Assembly (NCBI GenBank): GCA_964537555.1
Contig: CAZIAD010000005.1
Coordinates: forward strand, 1 to 64,000
Direction: 5' to 3'
DNA: 64,000 nucleotides
Source of the DNA: CAYRWR01 sp964537555
GTDB taxonomy: Bacteria; Spirochaetota; Brevinematia; Brevinematales; CAYRWR01
Part shown: one piece after another, positions 18,534 to 26,328 of the stretch
Position numbering within the stretch: position 1 is the first letter of the stretch
Layout of the letters: each line of letters opens with the position of its first letter
Notes under the pieces: generated by a model
Seen by the model: only the letters and a program-made list of their open reading frames with translations
Databases searched by the model: none
Told to the model about the DNA's origin: nothing
Position numbers and translations under genes: made by a program

Positions 18534-18842
18534 CTACTTCTTCACATGTACATCTATTATAGTTAATCCAAAATCTTCAAGAATATCCGCATATGCCGCT
18601 GTATCGAAGAATTCGTCTCCGTCTTCCATTTCCGATTCATATGTCAGAACTGATTTTGTCACCGGTAATGCCAGTTGTTCTTGATCCAATTTTCTTATGT
18701 CAACACCTTCCTTCTCCATGATATACAGAAGATCCTGTATGCGAAGGAATACCATGTAATCATCACCATTACTCTCTTCGATCCTGAATACTCCGTTATA
18801 GTATAACGTGAAATCCCTGAATTCTTTTGTCTTCTTTGCCAT
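18534..18842 (-). CDS. Small hypothetical protein under shared island promoter
   Basis: A 102-residue acidic protein with a helical middle (FLRIQDLLYIMEKEG) and no recognised family, signal peptide or membrane segment. It begins at an ATG with a GAAGGAG site and is preceded by shared promoter copy B (18870-18902). It may be cotranscribed with the glycosylase-like gene 60 bases further on. The assembly gap lies 95 bases upstream of its start. Confidence 0.6.
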   Translation of the reverse strand: MAKKTKEFRDFTLYYNGVFRIEESNGDDYMVFLRIQDLLYIMEKEGVDIRKLDQEQLALPVTKSVLTYESEMEDGDEFFDTAAYADILEDFGLTIIDVHVKK

Positions 18843-18869
18843 TATATACTCCTTCTCTTGAATTTCTTA

Positions 18870-18902
18870 ATTCTAACCTGCTACTGTGTCATTTCCTGTC
18901 AT
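18870..18902 (-). promoter_or_regulatory. Shared island promoter motif, copy B
   Basis: Minus strand: TGACA at positions 2-6, TGACA at 12-16, -10 box TAGAAT at 28-33. Spacing is identical to the other copies although the intervening bases differ, so only the half-sites and -10 are conserved. Drives the gene starting at 18842. Confidence 0.7.
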
Positions 18903-18937
18903 ATACTTGTTACTTGTACAAGAAATTTTTTCACAGG

Positions 18938-18947
18938 NNNNNNNNNN
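18938..18947. other. Assembly gap of ten N
   Basis: Ten consecutive N. This marks a scaffold join of unknown true length. Any gene that ended or began here is lost, and the linkage between the left part (1-18937) and the right part rests on the assembler. Confidence 0.98.
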
Positions 18948-18995
18948 TTTCAAAAGGTTGAAAGCCTTAGAGAAGAGTCGAAATCGCCACATACT

Positions 18996-19028
18996 ATGCC
19001 ACATTATGACATACATATATCCTAAAAT
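18996..19028 (+). promoter_or_regulatory. Shared island promoter motif, copy C (degenerate)
   Basis: Plus strand: TGCCA at positions 2-6, TGACA at 12-16 followed by TAC, and TAAAAT at 28-33. One half-site differs by one base from TGACA. It lies 18 bases before the start of the gene at 19047 and would drive the ankyrin cluster. Confidence 0.55.
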
Positions 19029-19046
19029 TTTTATAAGGAAGAAAAT

Positions 19047-19718
19047 ATGAAAAAAAAAGTGCTTGAAAAATTCCCCTTTAGCATTCGTACTGCACTGCCC
19101 CGATATCTCCGGATCGCACTTTCCCTCTCTGACTGGGAGACAGTTGGTCTTCGTTATTTCGGGTTGAAAAGTAAGATCACTATTAAAACCCTGGAAAAGG
19201 TTTTTCGCAGCGATCTTCTTCATGATCAGTATAACTACCGGTTCTGGATCAGTCTGTACATGGCCAGGGGGTTGCTAAGTGAACACTATATAAAGGATCT
19301 GCTGGAAAAGAAGTTTCATCAAAACCGCATCCATATCATTCACCGAAAAAAGCCATTTCTGCCATTTTATCAGGAGAATGATGACCTCTCTTCATTCATC
19401 AGATTGAGAAGACTGTTCCGTTTTCTAAGTGAACAAGACATTCACCGGATCATTATAGGCTGGATAAACCTGGACATGAAAGATAGATATCATCTTCTGG
19501 GCCAAAAGGCATATCGGATAGCGGATTACCTCGACCAGCTGGACATCACTCCCTGTTTGTTGGCCCAAATGAAAAGATCCAGGTCTTTCAAAATCCTCTA
19601 CCAGCTGATTTGTACGACCTATGAAGACTGGGCAGATCAAAGATACCGGGATTCAATCCGGGAAGTAATCTGTCAGGGTGAAGAACCCTATACTTATACA
19701 GACGATGAGCCATTTTGA
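19047..19718 (+). CDS. Hypothetical basic protein upstream of ankyrin cluster
   Basis: A 223-residue protein rich in Arg, Lys, Leu and aromatic residues, apparently all-helical, without signal peptide. I do not recognise a family. The ATG at 19047 has an AAGGAAG site and sits just behind promoter copy C. It is the first of four plus-strand genes (this one, two ankyrin-repeat genes and a 48-residue ORF), spaced 50 bases or less or overlapping, so a common function is likely. The basic character would suit nucleic acid binding, but nothing shows it directly. Confidence 0.6.
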   Translation: MKKKVLEKFPFSIRTALPRYLRIALSLSDWETVGLRYFGLKSKITIKTLEKVFRSDLLHDQYNYRFWISLYMARGLLSEHYIKDLLEKKFHQNRIHIIHRKKPFLPFYQENDDLSSFIRLRRLFRFLSEQDIHRIIIGWINLDMKDRYHLLGQKAYRIADYLDQLDITPCLLAQMKRSRSFKILYQLICTTYEDWADQRYRDSIREVICQGEEPYTYTDDEPF

Positions 19719-19769
19719 CGTTTTTAAACGATTGAAATCCTTATAGGAATAATACCAAAGGAGTAGAAA

Positions 19770-20315
19770 ATGAATAAACAAAAAAATAACTCTAAAGAAG
19801 TCCACGCCTTACTAGTGGCAGGTTATGAAGGAGACTGGAACAAAGTACTTTCCATGATAAGGGATGTATCGGATATCAATATGCAGGACCCGTTGGGCAG
19901 AACACTTCTTTTCTATGCCTGCAGCCAGGGAAGACTGGAACACGTGCGGGAATTATTGAACCACGGTATCAATTTGCATACCACAGACCATGCTCATGAG
20001 CAGGCCATACACAGCGCAATCACGCATGGCTATCTGGACATCGTGAAACTCCTGTTCGAAAACGGACAAAATGTCCATACACCGGGTATAGGTGCATATA
20101 CTTTGCTCCATTACGCCGTTGGATTTGATGAGACAGCATCTAATGAAGAAAAACAGCTAGACATCATCAAATACCTGCTATCAGCCGGTTGTGATAATAC
20201 TCTGCCCGCCAGTGACGGCTTCACCCCTCTAGACTATGCCACCTGGCAGAACTATTTCCGTATTATTGAAATATTAACAGAAGTCTCTGGCGAGACTTCT
20301 GTTCCTGAGGAATAG
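19770..20315 (+). CDS. Ankyrin-repeat protein (181 residues)
   Basis: About four ankyrin repeats cover residues 35-160; the typical G-x-TLLFYAC...G, A-IHSAITHGYLDIVKLL and GFTPLDYAT patterns are visible. No signal peptide or catalytic domain. Ankyrin proteins bind other proteins; partner unknown. AAAGGAG site at the start. It is followed by a 48-residue ORF and a second, longer ankyrin protein, and the two share the repeat type but little else. Confidence 0.85.
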   Translation: MNKQKNNSKEVHALLVAGYEGDWNKVLSMIRDVSDINMQDPLGRTLLFYACSQGRLEHVRELLNHGINLHTTDHAHEQAIHSAITHGYLDIVKLLFENGQNVHTPGIGAYTLLHYAVGFDETASNEEKQLDIIKYLLSAGCDNTLPASDGFTPLDYATWQNYFRIIEILTEVSGETSVPEE

Positions 20316-20325
20316 GAGGCAAAAC

Positions 20326-20472
20326 ATGAGAGAACAACTATTCAGGATGTCCCGGTATGAGAACAGAACAATAGCCATGAGACTGTTGCATACCGGTCAA
20401 CCGCACAGAAAACCTAAACTGGAATATATTGAGACTGTGATGAACTGGCTAAAGGAGGAAGAACATGCATAA
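20326..20472 (+). CDS. Small ORF of 48 residues between two ankyrin genes
   Basis: The ATG at 20326 follows an AGGAGG site with good spacing, and the TAA at 20470-20472 overlaps the start of the next gene by eight bases. Both argue for a translated gene or at least a coupling peptide. The product is basic and helical (MREQLFRMSRY..., ending in NWLKEEEHA). No family recognised. Confidence 0.55.
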   Translation: MREQLFRMSRYENRTIAMRLLHTGQPHRKPKLEYIETVMNWLKEEEHA

Positions 20473-21223
20473 AAAAATGCAGGATTTGGCCTGGAGTACT
20501 ATGATAAATCATGATCTCACTTTGTTGGACCACATCCTGAAATTAGAATCCAATGTAGATACCACCCTGGAAAATGGCCAGACCCTGCTGATGTGGTCTG
20601 TATTGGCAGGATTTACCAGAGGATACTTCCGACTACTTAAGCTGGGAGCAGATCCTAAAAACCGGGATTGGTTCGGTGATAATCTGCTCCATCATGCCGC
20701 CAGTCAGTACAATGAGATAGATATTTGGGTCAGTCTACTGGAATGGGGCCTGGACCTTCATGAAAAAAATAATGAGGGGGATACACCGCTCCACGTACTG
20801 GCACAGCTGCCCGGCGACCATCTCAATTACGAGACCCTGCTGGATTACGGAGGAATTATCAATATCCGTAATGATGAAGGCATGACCCCTTTGATGAGTG
20901 CGGCAGAGATCGAAGATAATCAGGTTATGATGGGATACTTACTCTACCGCGGTGCTGACCTCAATGCCAGGGATGACCACAATAAGACAGCTTTGGACCA
21001 TGCATTAATGTGTTCCCAGAGCAATGCAGACTACCTGGAAAAGCTGGAAGGCATCACCGATTTCAGTAAATACTTCTGGAATCCCATATTCACTCTGGCC
21101 CGATACTATAATAAGCCGGATAAAATCCAGGAATTTGGAGACGGAGAGTGGGCAGAACCGGTGGTGGATATCAGGGGATGGGGGGTAATCGACTATTATA
21201 ATTATTTTGCTAGAAAAATGTAA
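20465..21223 (+). CDS. Ankyrin-repeat protein (252 residues)
   Basis: About five ankyrin repeats span residues 35-185, with clear NGQTLLMWSVLAG, GDNLLHHAAS, GDTPLHVLAQL, GMTPLMSAAE and NKTALDHAL cores. The last 60 residues are non-repeat, aromatic and acidic. The start codon overlaps the end of the 48-residue ORF, implying coupled translation. Ankyrin proteins with short partners are known around toxin/immunity loci in bacteria, but no toxin domain is visible here. Confidence 0.85.
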   Translation: MHKKMQDLAWSTMINHDLTLLDHILKLESNVDTTLENGQTLLMWSVLAGFTRGYFRLLKLGADPKNRDWFGDNLLHHAASQYNEIDIWVSLLEWGLDLHEKNNEGDTPLHVLAQLPGDHLNYETLLDYGGIINIRNDEGMTPLMSAAEIEDNQVMMGYLLYRGADLNARDDHNKTALDHALMCSQSNADYLEKLEGITDFSKYFWNPIFTLARYYNKPDKIQEFGDGEWAEPVVDIRGWGVIDYYNYFARKM

Positions 21224-21234
21224 AAAATATATAA
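21206..21234 (+). promoter_or_regulatory. Sigma70-type promoter TTGCTA-17-TATAAT
   Basis: TTGCTA at 21206-21211 and a perfect TATAAT at 21229-21234, 17 bases apart, overlap the end of the ankyrin gene and precede the gene at 21262. The same -35 version, TTGCTA with 17-base spacing, recurs at 26224-26252 and 42741-42769. Confidence 0.65.
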
Positions 21235-21261
21235 TGATTTATTTTATGAAAGGAGAGTTGT

Positions 21262-21939
21262 ATGAAAATAAGCGGCTATACTGGATTTGATGAAGAACTA
21301 AGAAAAATTAATACAAATAAATGGCTACCTTGGGTTGGTATTAACTATCCAAAGATTAAACCTGATAGCAGGTTACTTATCCTCGGTGAATCACATTATT
21401 ATAACAAACCTGAAGGAAAAGAGTTCTATGATACCAATGAAGATACAACCAGAATATGTATAGAAGATGAATGGTCTAAAAATACATATAACCCTATCCA
21501 AAAAACAATATTTTCAGACAACAATACACATGAAGAAGTGTTCTGGAATAATATTGTATTTACAAATCTCGTCCAACGCGCAATGAAATATTATGATGGA
21601 AACGAAAGACCAAATAAAAATGACTATCTTGAAGGATGGTATAACTTAGTTCAAGTTTTGAAAATTCTTGATCCTTCTGCAGTATTGATTGTTGGACTTA
21701 AAGGGACTGATTCTTTTACTGAAGCATTTCAGAATATTATGGTTAAATACAATTTTAAATGGACAGAAACTGAAATTAATGGTTCGTATGGTAGAATCAT
21801 AGATGTATCAATAGATGATAAAGTAATTCCAATGGTAGCTATTCGTCATACAAACAGAGGTTATCAACCTAATGATTGGAGATCTTTTTTACTTGAAAAT
21901 ATTCCTGCACCAATTAGTTTTTTAAATAGTCTAATTTAG
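21262..21939 (+). CDS. Putative uracil-DNA-glycosylase-fold protein
   Basis: A 225-residue AT-rich gene. RLLILGESHYYN near the N-terminus, VFTNLVQRAM in the middle, PSAVLIVGLKG and AIRHTNRGY near the end resemble the strand-loop elements of the uracil-DNA glycosylase superfamily in the usual order. Catalytic residues cannot be confirmed by eye. It has its own promoter and ribosome binding site (AAAGGAGAG). Its base composition is clearly more AT-rich than the MBL gene that meets it tail to tail with a four-base overlap, suggesting separate acquisition. Other readings, such as a generic Rossmann-like fold, remain possible. Confidence 0.5.
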   Translation: MKISGYTGFDEELRKINTNKWLPWVGINYPKIKPDSRLLILGESHYYNKPEGKEFYDTNEDTTRICIEDEWSKNTYNPIQKTIFSDNNTHEEVFWNNIVFTNLVQRAMKYYDGNERPNKNDYLEGWYNLVQVLKILDPSAVLIVGLKGTDSFTEAFQNIMVKYNFKWTETEINGSYGRIIDVSIDDKVIPMVAIRHTNRGYQPNDWRSFLLENIPAPISFLNSLI

Positions 21940-23258
21940 AAAACAAACGATTCCCCATCTTCCAATAACCTGGTCTTTTCAAACAGCTCCTTATACCCCT
22001 CCGGTCGATTGGTATGTATGGGCACCACAATATCGGGATCTATAGAACTAACCACTTTTCTCAATGTGGGTATGTCCGCGTGGCCGCCGGTATGGATATG
22101 TTTCAGGGATATATCGTAGCGCTTGAGAAATCGCTTCAGTTTCTTGCTGCGAGACATATCAAGGTAGCCCTGCCACAGGGACCAGATCCAGATGTCATCG
22201 TGAGTGACTTCTTTATTTTGCCTTTGCCATTTCTCCTTTAATTCATCCAGCATGCTATCCCGGGCTAAAAGGATATAGTTTGACCTGTCCGTGAATATTT
22301 CATCAATGGTGACCTCGTATCTTCTGAACCCTTCCAGGAGTTCAGGCGATGTATTCACCCTTTGCAGATAGCGGGTAAGCCTTTCCGGAAACAGAACCTT
22401 GAGATCATTGTATTGGCCCGGTACGGGGATCACGGCAAAATCTTTCAGTGTATCCAGTATCCATGCCGCATAAGGGTCTATCAACAGGGTGCGTCCGGTC
22501 CGAAGAGCGGCCTTATAAAAGGACACCAGGCGATCAATATTCTGCACTGAGAAGCTGGCATATACTATGCCCCTGCACTGGTTGATCTCTTCCACCAGTT
22601 CTTCTTCGACTTCCTTTTCCAGCCTGCTCCTTTTTGTGTTTCCCATGTGGGTTCCTTCCAGGAGCAGCACATCTACATGCTTGGGCAGCTGCTGTACTAA
22701 TTGTCTGAACATACCCGGCTTGCGACCGTGATCGCGAAAGTCACCTGAGTAGACAATAGTCTTGCCCTCGCCTTCAATAACAAAAGCATAAGAATCAAAT
22801 ATGGAGTGGTCTACCAGAAAAGGGGTGATCGATAAACTTCCCATTCTGATGGATTTTCCACTGCTAAAATGGTGTATCTCTGGATGATACCACGCCTTAT
22901 GAAAAAACTTGTGCTGAATCCTGATCATCTTTTCTGTGGCTTCCCCCATCCAAAGGCTTATACCTGGAATCACGTAGTTCAGGAAACCGTAGTGATCAGG
23001 GTGTGCATGGGAAATAAGGACGGCATCCACTTTAGATTCCACCTCCACATCAGAATACAAGCCAGGTACCTGAGGCAGCACCCCCAGATTATAGAGTTCG
23101 GCCTGGGTGTAGGGCAGGCTGTCATCAAACTCATAGGGACTGCCATCCGGTTCAGTGAGAGGAATTCCTATGTCGATGATTATACGAGTGTCCCCTGAAG
23201 AGATTTCAACACAGCTCCCCCCGATTTGCCGGGTACCTCGATGTATAGTGATATTCAT
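21936..23258 (-). CDS. MBL-fold beta-CASP-type hydrolase, RNase J-like
   Basis: A 440-residue metallo-beta-lactamase-fold protein. HAHPDH (residues 84-89) is the metal site; HSIFDSYAF, YSGDFRDHG and IHTGGHAD plus a late VVPIHTNRPEGY complete the pattern of the RNase J/CPSF family with an inserted beta-CASP-like segment. Family members cut or trim RNA or DNA, so nuclease activity is likely but the substrate is unknown. It follows the AAA ATPase by 11 bases in the same orientation, forming a two-gene operon behind promoter copy D. It lacks the C-terminal domain of housekeeping RNase J (usual length about 550), which suggests a specialised role. Confidence 0.85.
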   Translation of the reverse strand: MNITIHRGTRQIGGSCVEISSGDTRIIIDIGIPLTEPDGSPYEFDDSLPYTQAELYNLGVLPQVPGLYSDVEVESKVDAVLISHAHPDHYGFLNYVIPGISLWMGEATEKMIRIQHKFFHKAWYHPEIHHFSSGKSIRMGSLSITPFLVDHSIFDSYAFVIEGEGKTIVYSGDFRDHGRKPGMFRQLVQQLPKHVDVLLLEGTHMGNTKRSRLEKEVEEELVEEINQCRGIVYASFSVQNIDRLVSFYKAALRTGRTLLIDPYAAWILDTLKDFAVIPVPGQYNDLKVLFPERLTRYLQRVNTSPELLEGFRRYEVTIDEIFTDRSNYILLARDSMLDELKEKWQRQNKEVTHDDIWIWSLWQGYLDMSRSKKLKRFLKRYDISLKHIHTGGHADIPTLRKVVSSIDPDIVVPIHTNRPEGYKELFEKTRLLEDGESFVF

Positions 23259-23269
23259 GCTATACCTCC

Positions 23270-24352
23270 TTATGACCTTATGAAGCCAAAGGGATAGATC
23301 ACTGGTTCTGCTTCGTTAGCCTGCTTCCTTATAGATGGAGTATTGAATATATCGGCCAGGGCAAGAGGTTTTTCAGCTCTGATATCCAGACCTGCTGCTG
23401 AAGCCAGGTTATCGATCTCGGATAAATCCAGGTCCCGAGTATGGAGGACATCAAAGCAGCGGCCTCTCCTTAGTAATGCCTCGTCAATATCTTTTTGAGA
23501 AGGCAGATTGGTAGAGAGAATGATCTTTTTTCCAAAAGAGGATATGATGCCGTCCGAAGCATTGAGCAGGGTATACATAAAGATATTACCTTCCTTACGT
23601 TCCTGGAGGTCAAAGTCTATATCTTCAAGGACGATAGTGTCCGTCGTACCTTCCAATAGGTCCTGGTATATGCGGGTGCTTCTTAGGCTTACTTTGTCAG
23701 ATGAATAGCCCACGTTTAAAGCCTTTTGTTTACGCCTGGCCATTTTGTTCAGAATGTGGCGGATGAGCCGGGTCTTGCCAGTACCGGGTTTGCCCATAAG
23801 AAGTAGAATAGACTCCGGGCTTTCCAGGTAGCTGTCGATATAAGCTTCCAGATCCGGTATATAGGGATAAGCCTGGGGATAAAAATCCTCCTGAATAATC
23901 TCGTTGTAGAATATCGCCTTTAGGTCCCTGCCGTCATGAAAGTACCACTTGAAATTGATGGAAAGTGATATGTCACTAAACAGATAAGGGAGAAAGATAT
24001 CCTTAACTCTGATGTCCAGCATCTTCCAGGATTCAAAATCACGGGTATATAATGTAGTAATGACAGTAAAATAGCTGCTATTGCGCAGAATGCGAAAACG
24101 GATAATGCCCTCTCTGTTCAGGACTATGGGTGTATCCCGGAAGTATAGCATACCTAGTGAGTAAAAGATCTCATGCAGGGCTTCATTATCCAGGGGCAGA
24201 ATATGCAGAGTTTCCATGCGCTGCAGGTATTTAAACTCTTTTTCCACTATATAGGAATTGAGATCCTCCAGATAATTCTTATACCACAGGTTTTCCAAAC
24301 CACTCATCGCAAGTAATTCAAATTGCATTCCAACATTGAAATCTTTGTCCAT
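23270..24352 (-). CDS. AAA ATPase with C-terminal BCS1-like ATPase domain
   Basis: A 360-residue protein. Residues 1-165 form an N-terminal region of unknown fold; residues 180-330 hold the AAA core: GKPGTGKT (187-194, Walker A), IVLEDID (Walker B), LSTNLPS (sensor 1) and EALLRRGRCFDV with an arginine-finger-like pair. This resembles BCS1/FtsH-like AAA proteins that unfold or translocate partners. The operon with an RNase J-like nuclease and the promoter shared with the WYL gene suggest a regulated two-protein machine. AAA plus nuclease pairs are found in defence, but no named system is recognised here. Confidence 0.85.
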   Translation of the reverse strand: MDKDFNVGMQFELLAMSGLENLWYKNYLEDLNSYIVEKEFKYLQRMETLHILPLDNEALHEIFYSLGMLYFRDTPIVLNREGIIRFRILRNSSYFTVITTLYTRDFESWKMLDIRVKDIFLPYLFSDISLSINFKWYFHDGRDLKAIFYNEIIQEDFYPQAYPYIPDLEAYIDSYLESPESILLLMGKPGTGKTRLIRHILNKMARRKQKALNVGYSSDKVSLRSTRIYQDLLEGTTDTIVLEDIDFDLQERKEGNIFMYTLLNASDGIISSFGKKIILSTNLPSQKDIDEALLRRGRCFDVLHTRDLDLSEIDNLASAAGLDIRAEKPLALADIFNTPSIRKQANEAEPVIYPFGFIRS

Positions 24353-24375
24353 TTTGGCCTCCTCTTGTTTACTAC

Positions 24376-24408
24376 AGTGTAAAAAAGAGGCCTGTCATAA
24401 TCTGTCAG
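24376..24408 (-). promoter_or_regulatory. Shared island promoter motif, copy D
   Basis: Minus strand: TGACA at positions 2-6, TGACA at 12-16 and -10 box TACACT at 28-33, 24 bases before the AAA gene start. The TGA stop of the WYL gene is embedded in the second half-site. Confidence 0.75.
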
Positions 24409-25306
24409 GTGCCTGATAAAATTCCTGCATCTTTTGAAAAAAGCGGAACATCTCCTCTATAACAAAATCGGGGGATAGAATGTGAATATGAGTGCCGAAG
24501 CGCAGGATGTATCGGATGAACTCTGTGGTGTGGTGTATATCCAGTGAGATCCGGGGAGCACCAGGCCCCTGCTCCACCACCTGTGAGGTATGCATGGGAG
24601 ACTGGATAAAGTACTGCAGTATGTCCCGGTCTACCGTGAATGTGACCCGGACAGGCTTCCTGCCAACCATGATGCCCCAGGCACGATTGACAACGGTCAT
24701 AGCACTATCCAGTTCCTCTGCCCCGGCCTTTTCTCCGGTGAGACGGGCCTGGAGTATCTTATTGATACCCAGGGTCTTCACTGTGTCATCCTGCCGGTCC
24801 AGGACTACCAGATAGGGAATGTTACTCTGATAGGCCATCCGCAGAGCAGAGACGGTAAGAGCTACCTCCCCTTCCCGCCCCGCGTATAGGATGTCCAGTA
24901 TATACCCGCGCACCAGGGAGTCAAAGAGAGGATGCAGGATATCCGGATCAATGGCGCGGCGGACTTCCAGCCGATCGTAGATTCGGGACAGCAGGCTCTG
25001 GGAGAAGCGGGAGTCATCCAGGAGGTGGCCCAGGGGTGTGGAATGTACGGCTGAGAGGACCAGGTAGTCATCCTGGTCCTTTAGTATACGGACCAGGTCA
25101 CTCTTCACCAGGCGATAGCCCTCCTGCCCGCTCTCGATCACCGGAAAGTCGGGGAAGGCATTCATAAGATCAGTCATATATCGAAACAGAGTGCGCTCCG
25201 AGATATCCAGTGACTGGGCCAGCTGAGCAGCAAGAGTCCATCGGGTCTCGGATAGTAGGTCAAACACCTGGAAAAGGCGTTCGTATTTACTGCCGGGTTT
25301 TTTCAT
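24395..25306 (-). CDS. WYL-domain transcriptional regulator
   Basis: 303 residues: an N-terminal winged helix-turn-helix (LAAQLAQSLDISERTLFRYMTDL, about 25-50), a WYL-like domain around residues 145-195 (ALRMAYQSNIPYLVV, then LGINKIL) and a C-terminal WCX-type domain (VTFTVDRDI to HILSPDFVIEEM). Such regulators bind inverted or direct repeats and often control defence genes, commonly sensing nucleic-acid fragments or nucleotides. A shared promoter motif precedes its own gene and its stop lies in the next one, so autoregulation and control of the AAA/MBL operon are likely inferences. The gene is GC-richer than its neighbour on the upstream side. Confidence 0.88.
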   Translation of the reverse strand: MKKPGSKYERLFQVFDLLSETRWTLAAQLAQSLDISERTLFRYMTDLMNAFPDFPVIESGQEGYRLVKSDLVRILKDQDDYLVLSAVHSTPLGHLLDDSRFSQSLLSRIYDRLEVRRAIDPDILHPLFDSLVRGYILDILYAGREGEVALTVSALRMAYQSNIPYLVVLDRQDDTVKTLGINKILQARLTGEKAGAEELDSAMTVVNRAWGIMVGRKPVRVTFTVDRDILQYFIQSPMHTSQVVEQGPGAPRISLDIHHTTEFIRYILRFGTHIHILSPDFVIEEMFRFFQKMQEFYQAPDRL

Positions 25307-25333
25307 AGAATTCCTCCTTTCAGTTCATGCTTT

Positions 25334-25366
25334 AGTATAACAGGGAGGTATGACAGAAACTGTCAG
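25334..25366 (-). promoter_or_regulatory. Shared island promoter motif, copy E (perfect inverted repeat)
   Basis: Minus strand: TGACAG, three T, CTGTCA form a perfect inverted repeat (25365-25351) and TATACT lies at positions 28-33. It precedes the WYL regulator gene by 27 bases and its first half-site contains the TGA of the PD-(D/E)XK gene. Confidence 0.8.
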
Positions 25367-26193
25367 GGGACGGTAATCAATTTATAGGTTAAACTTACAA
25401 TACCATATTTTCTTTTAGGATGATTTTTCTTTAATTCTTCAATTTGCGCTGCCCCTAATCCTGAATACCCACATGAAACAACAACCCCAGAGACATCGTT
25501 TGTAACATTAATTTGTTTGTTCATATTAGGATGAAGTCCCAATTCCATTAACTGATAATAAGTTTGAAGATAGCTAGTTTTCCACTCATCGATATTTTTT
25601 GCAATATAATCTATGTAATTTGTAATTTGATCGTGTACAGCATTACTTAATTCGAGATTATTACCCATCTTTACCTCAATCACATAGAATTGATATGTGC
25701 TACCTTCCACTCGTTTTAGTGCAAGTAAATCCATACGGCCCTTATAGTTTGTATCATTAATCTGTTTATCAAGAATAATAACATCTTCATTTTCTCTATT
25801 GTCGGTCAATATCATTTGTTCAGCTATCAATTCTTCACTGTAATTTACTTTTTTTATATTACTTTCTAATTTATTAATATGCTCTATTTGAAAAAATGCG
25901 TGTACTAAGTTGCTTTCTATTTTATAAATATTATATTCACCACTAGATGAATAATCAGCGAATCTTTTGTCTTTGTCAAAAATTCCTTGTGAAAATTTTT
26001 TACTAATTGTAATTTTATAATCATCTTTTGAAAACTCAATTTTCGCTAGACTATTTCCTTTATAATAAATATTGAAATATCCTGGTCTAATACGGAAATC
26101 CAGCTCACCCTTTGACTTCAGAATAATATCAACAACTGGTTTAAAGTCTTTTTTAAATTTCTCGAATTTTTCAGGCTTTACAGATCTTTGCAT
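25363..26193 (-). CDS. PD-(D/E)XK nuclease-like protein
   Basis: 276 residues. GRMDLLALK then YVIEVKMGN gives D155, E173 and K175, the core of a PD-(D/E)XK restriction-like nuclease. The N-terminal 110 residues are lysine-rich and could bind DNA; there is no helicase or methylase partner next to it. The gene is strongly AT-rich compared with the WYL gene downstream, which suggests horizontal transfer, and it has its own TTGCTA promoter. Other nuclease-like families with a single domain occur as orphan restriction or repair genes. Confidence 0.75.
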   Translation of the reverse strand: MQRSVKPEKFEKFKKDFKPVVDIILKSKGELDFRIRPGYFNIYYKGNSLAKIEFSKDDYKITISKKFSQGIFDKDKRFADYSSSGEYNIYKIESNLVHAFFQIEHINKLESNIKKVNYSEELIAEQMILTDNRENEDVIILDKQINDTNYKGRMDLLALKRVEGSTYQFYVIEVKMGNNLELSNAVHDQITNYIDYIAKNIDEWKTSYLQTYYQLMELGLHPNMNKQINVTNDVSGVVVSCGYSGLGAAQIEELKKNHPKRKYGIVSLTYKLITVP

Positions 26194-26223
26194 AACACAC
26201 TCCTTAAATTATCATATACAAGC

Positions 26224-26252
26224 ATTCTATCATTCATTTTTTGTATTAGCAA
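26224..26252 (-). promoter_or_regulatory. Sigma70-type promoter TTGCTA-17-TAGAAT
   Basis: On the minus strand TTGCTA (26252-26247), 17 bases, TAGAAT (26229-26224), about 30 bases before the ATG of the PD-(D/E)XK gene. It is divergent from shared promoter copy F, 22 bases away. Confidence 0.6.
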
Positions 26253-26274
26253 AAAAACAATTTAATATATTGGC

Positions 26275-26307
26275 CTGACAGTTTTTGTCATACCAATGGT
26301 TTATACT
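26275..26307 (+). promoter_or_regulatory. Shared island promoter motif, copy F
   Basis: Plus strand: TGACA at positions 2-6, TGTCA at 12-16 then TACC, and TATACT at 28-33. The first 20 bases differ from copy E by a single base. The -10 overlaps a possible upstream start codon, which is why the downstream TTG is chosen for the next gene. Confidence 0.75.
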
Positions 26308-26328
26308 ATTCAAAATGAGGAGGTGATT

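Noticed and set aside
18873..19223. Minus-strand frame running through the assembly gap
   Set aside because: It contains unknown bases, overlaps a well-supported plus-strand gene and has no start signals.
15711..26307. The shared motif as a sigma54 promoter
   Set aside because: The 10-base repeat of TGNCA recalls the -24/-12 layout, but the needed GG and GC doublets are missing and a TATACT-like -10 is present at constant distance.
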